From contig JARBTY010000058.1 in NCBI GenBank assembly GCA_029239935.1, positions 1 through 15,125 on the forward strand: a DNA stretch of 15,125 nt. Reading direction: 5' to 3'. This DNA comes from Clostridia bacterium. Its GTDB lineage: Bacteria; Bacillota_A; Clostridia; Lachnospirales; Cellulosilyticaceae. Made by a program: the position numbers and the translations under genes. This document shows positions 15,109 to 15,125 of the stretch, piece by piece. The notes beneath the pieces were generated by a model. The model worked only from the letters and a program-made list of their open reading frames with translations, was not told the DNA's origin and made no database searches. The stretch's first letter is position 1; every line of letters starts with the position of its first letter.

Positions 15109-15125
15109 GCTATATAAACCAAAGG

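Noticed and set aside
1..15125. CRISPR array, insertion sequence, prophage, toxin-antitoxin or defence genes
   Set aside because: No direct-repeat array, transposase or accessory gene seen; every long frame belongs to flagellar, ribosomal, RNA polymerase or secretion genes, or is a shadow of one.

Overview
The window is a housekeeping segment from an AT-rich, low-GC Gram-positive bacterium. It is most likely a motile member of the Clostridia, and the protein style suggests a Lachnospirales or Cellulosilyticum-like lineage; that placement is inference from remembered family sequences, not from a search. Support comes from strong GGAGG ribosome binding sites before nearly every gene, RpoB and RpoC without the large proteobacterial insertions, a YbxF-type K-turn protein between rpoC and rpsL as in Bacillus, and an L33 with two CxxC pairs.

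Layout, all genes on the + strand. Positions 2-2344 are the end of a flagellar region: the 3' part of fliD, fliS overlapping it by one base, a terminator, a sigma-28 (SigD/FliA)-like promoter, and two small helical proteins, the first resembling FliT/FlgN export chaperones and the second unrecognised. Positions 2374-4684 hold rpmG-secE-nusG-rplK-rplA. Positions 4699-5902 hold a strong promoter, an L10 leader with its attenuator, rplJ, rplL and a terminator. A 455-base gap (5850-6304) contains terminators and promoter-like elements on both strands. rpoB and rpoC fill 6305-13699. From 13772 a str-type unit begins: ybxF-like gene, rpsL, rpsG, with fusA expected just beyond the window.

The genes work together as the core of gene expression: L11, L1, L10 and L7/L12 build the two mobile stalks of the 50S subunit, S12 and S7 belong to the 30S decoding and head regions, RpoB and RpoC form the polymerase core, NusG couples transcription to translation and SecE belongs to the membrane translocon. 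Control is visible in the DNA: two copies of an L1-binding RNA that copies the base of the 23S L1 stalk (before rplK and before rplA), an L10 leader attenuator, and a structured rpsL-rpsG spacer that may copy parts of the 16S S7 site.

I see no CRISPR array, mobile element, tRNA or rRNA gene, or accessory defence system. There is no obvious new multi-gene system. The points most worth checking are regulatory: the doubled L1 site, the candidate S7 site, face-to-face promoters with a possible short antisense RNA upstream of rpoB, and promoters nested in terminator structures. On the protein side they are an acidic RpoB tail and a shortened S12 N-terminus.
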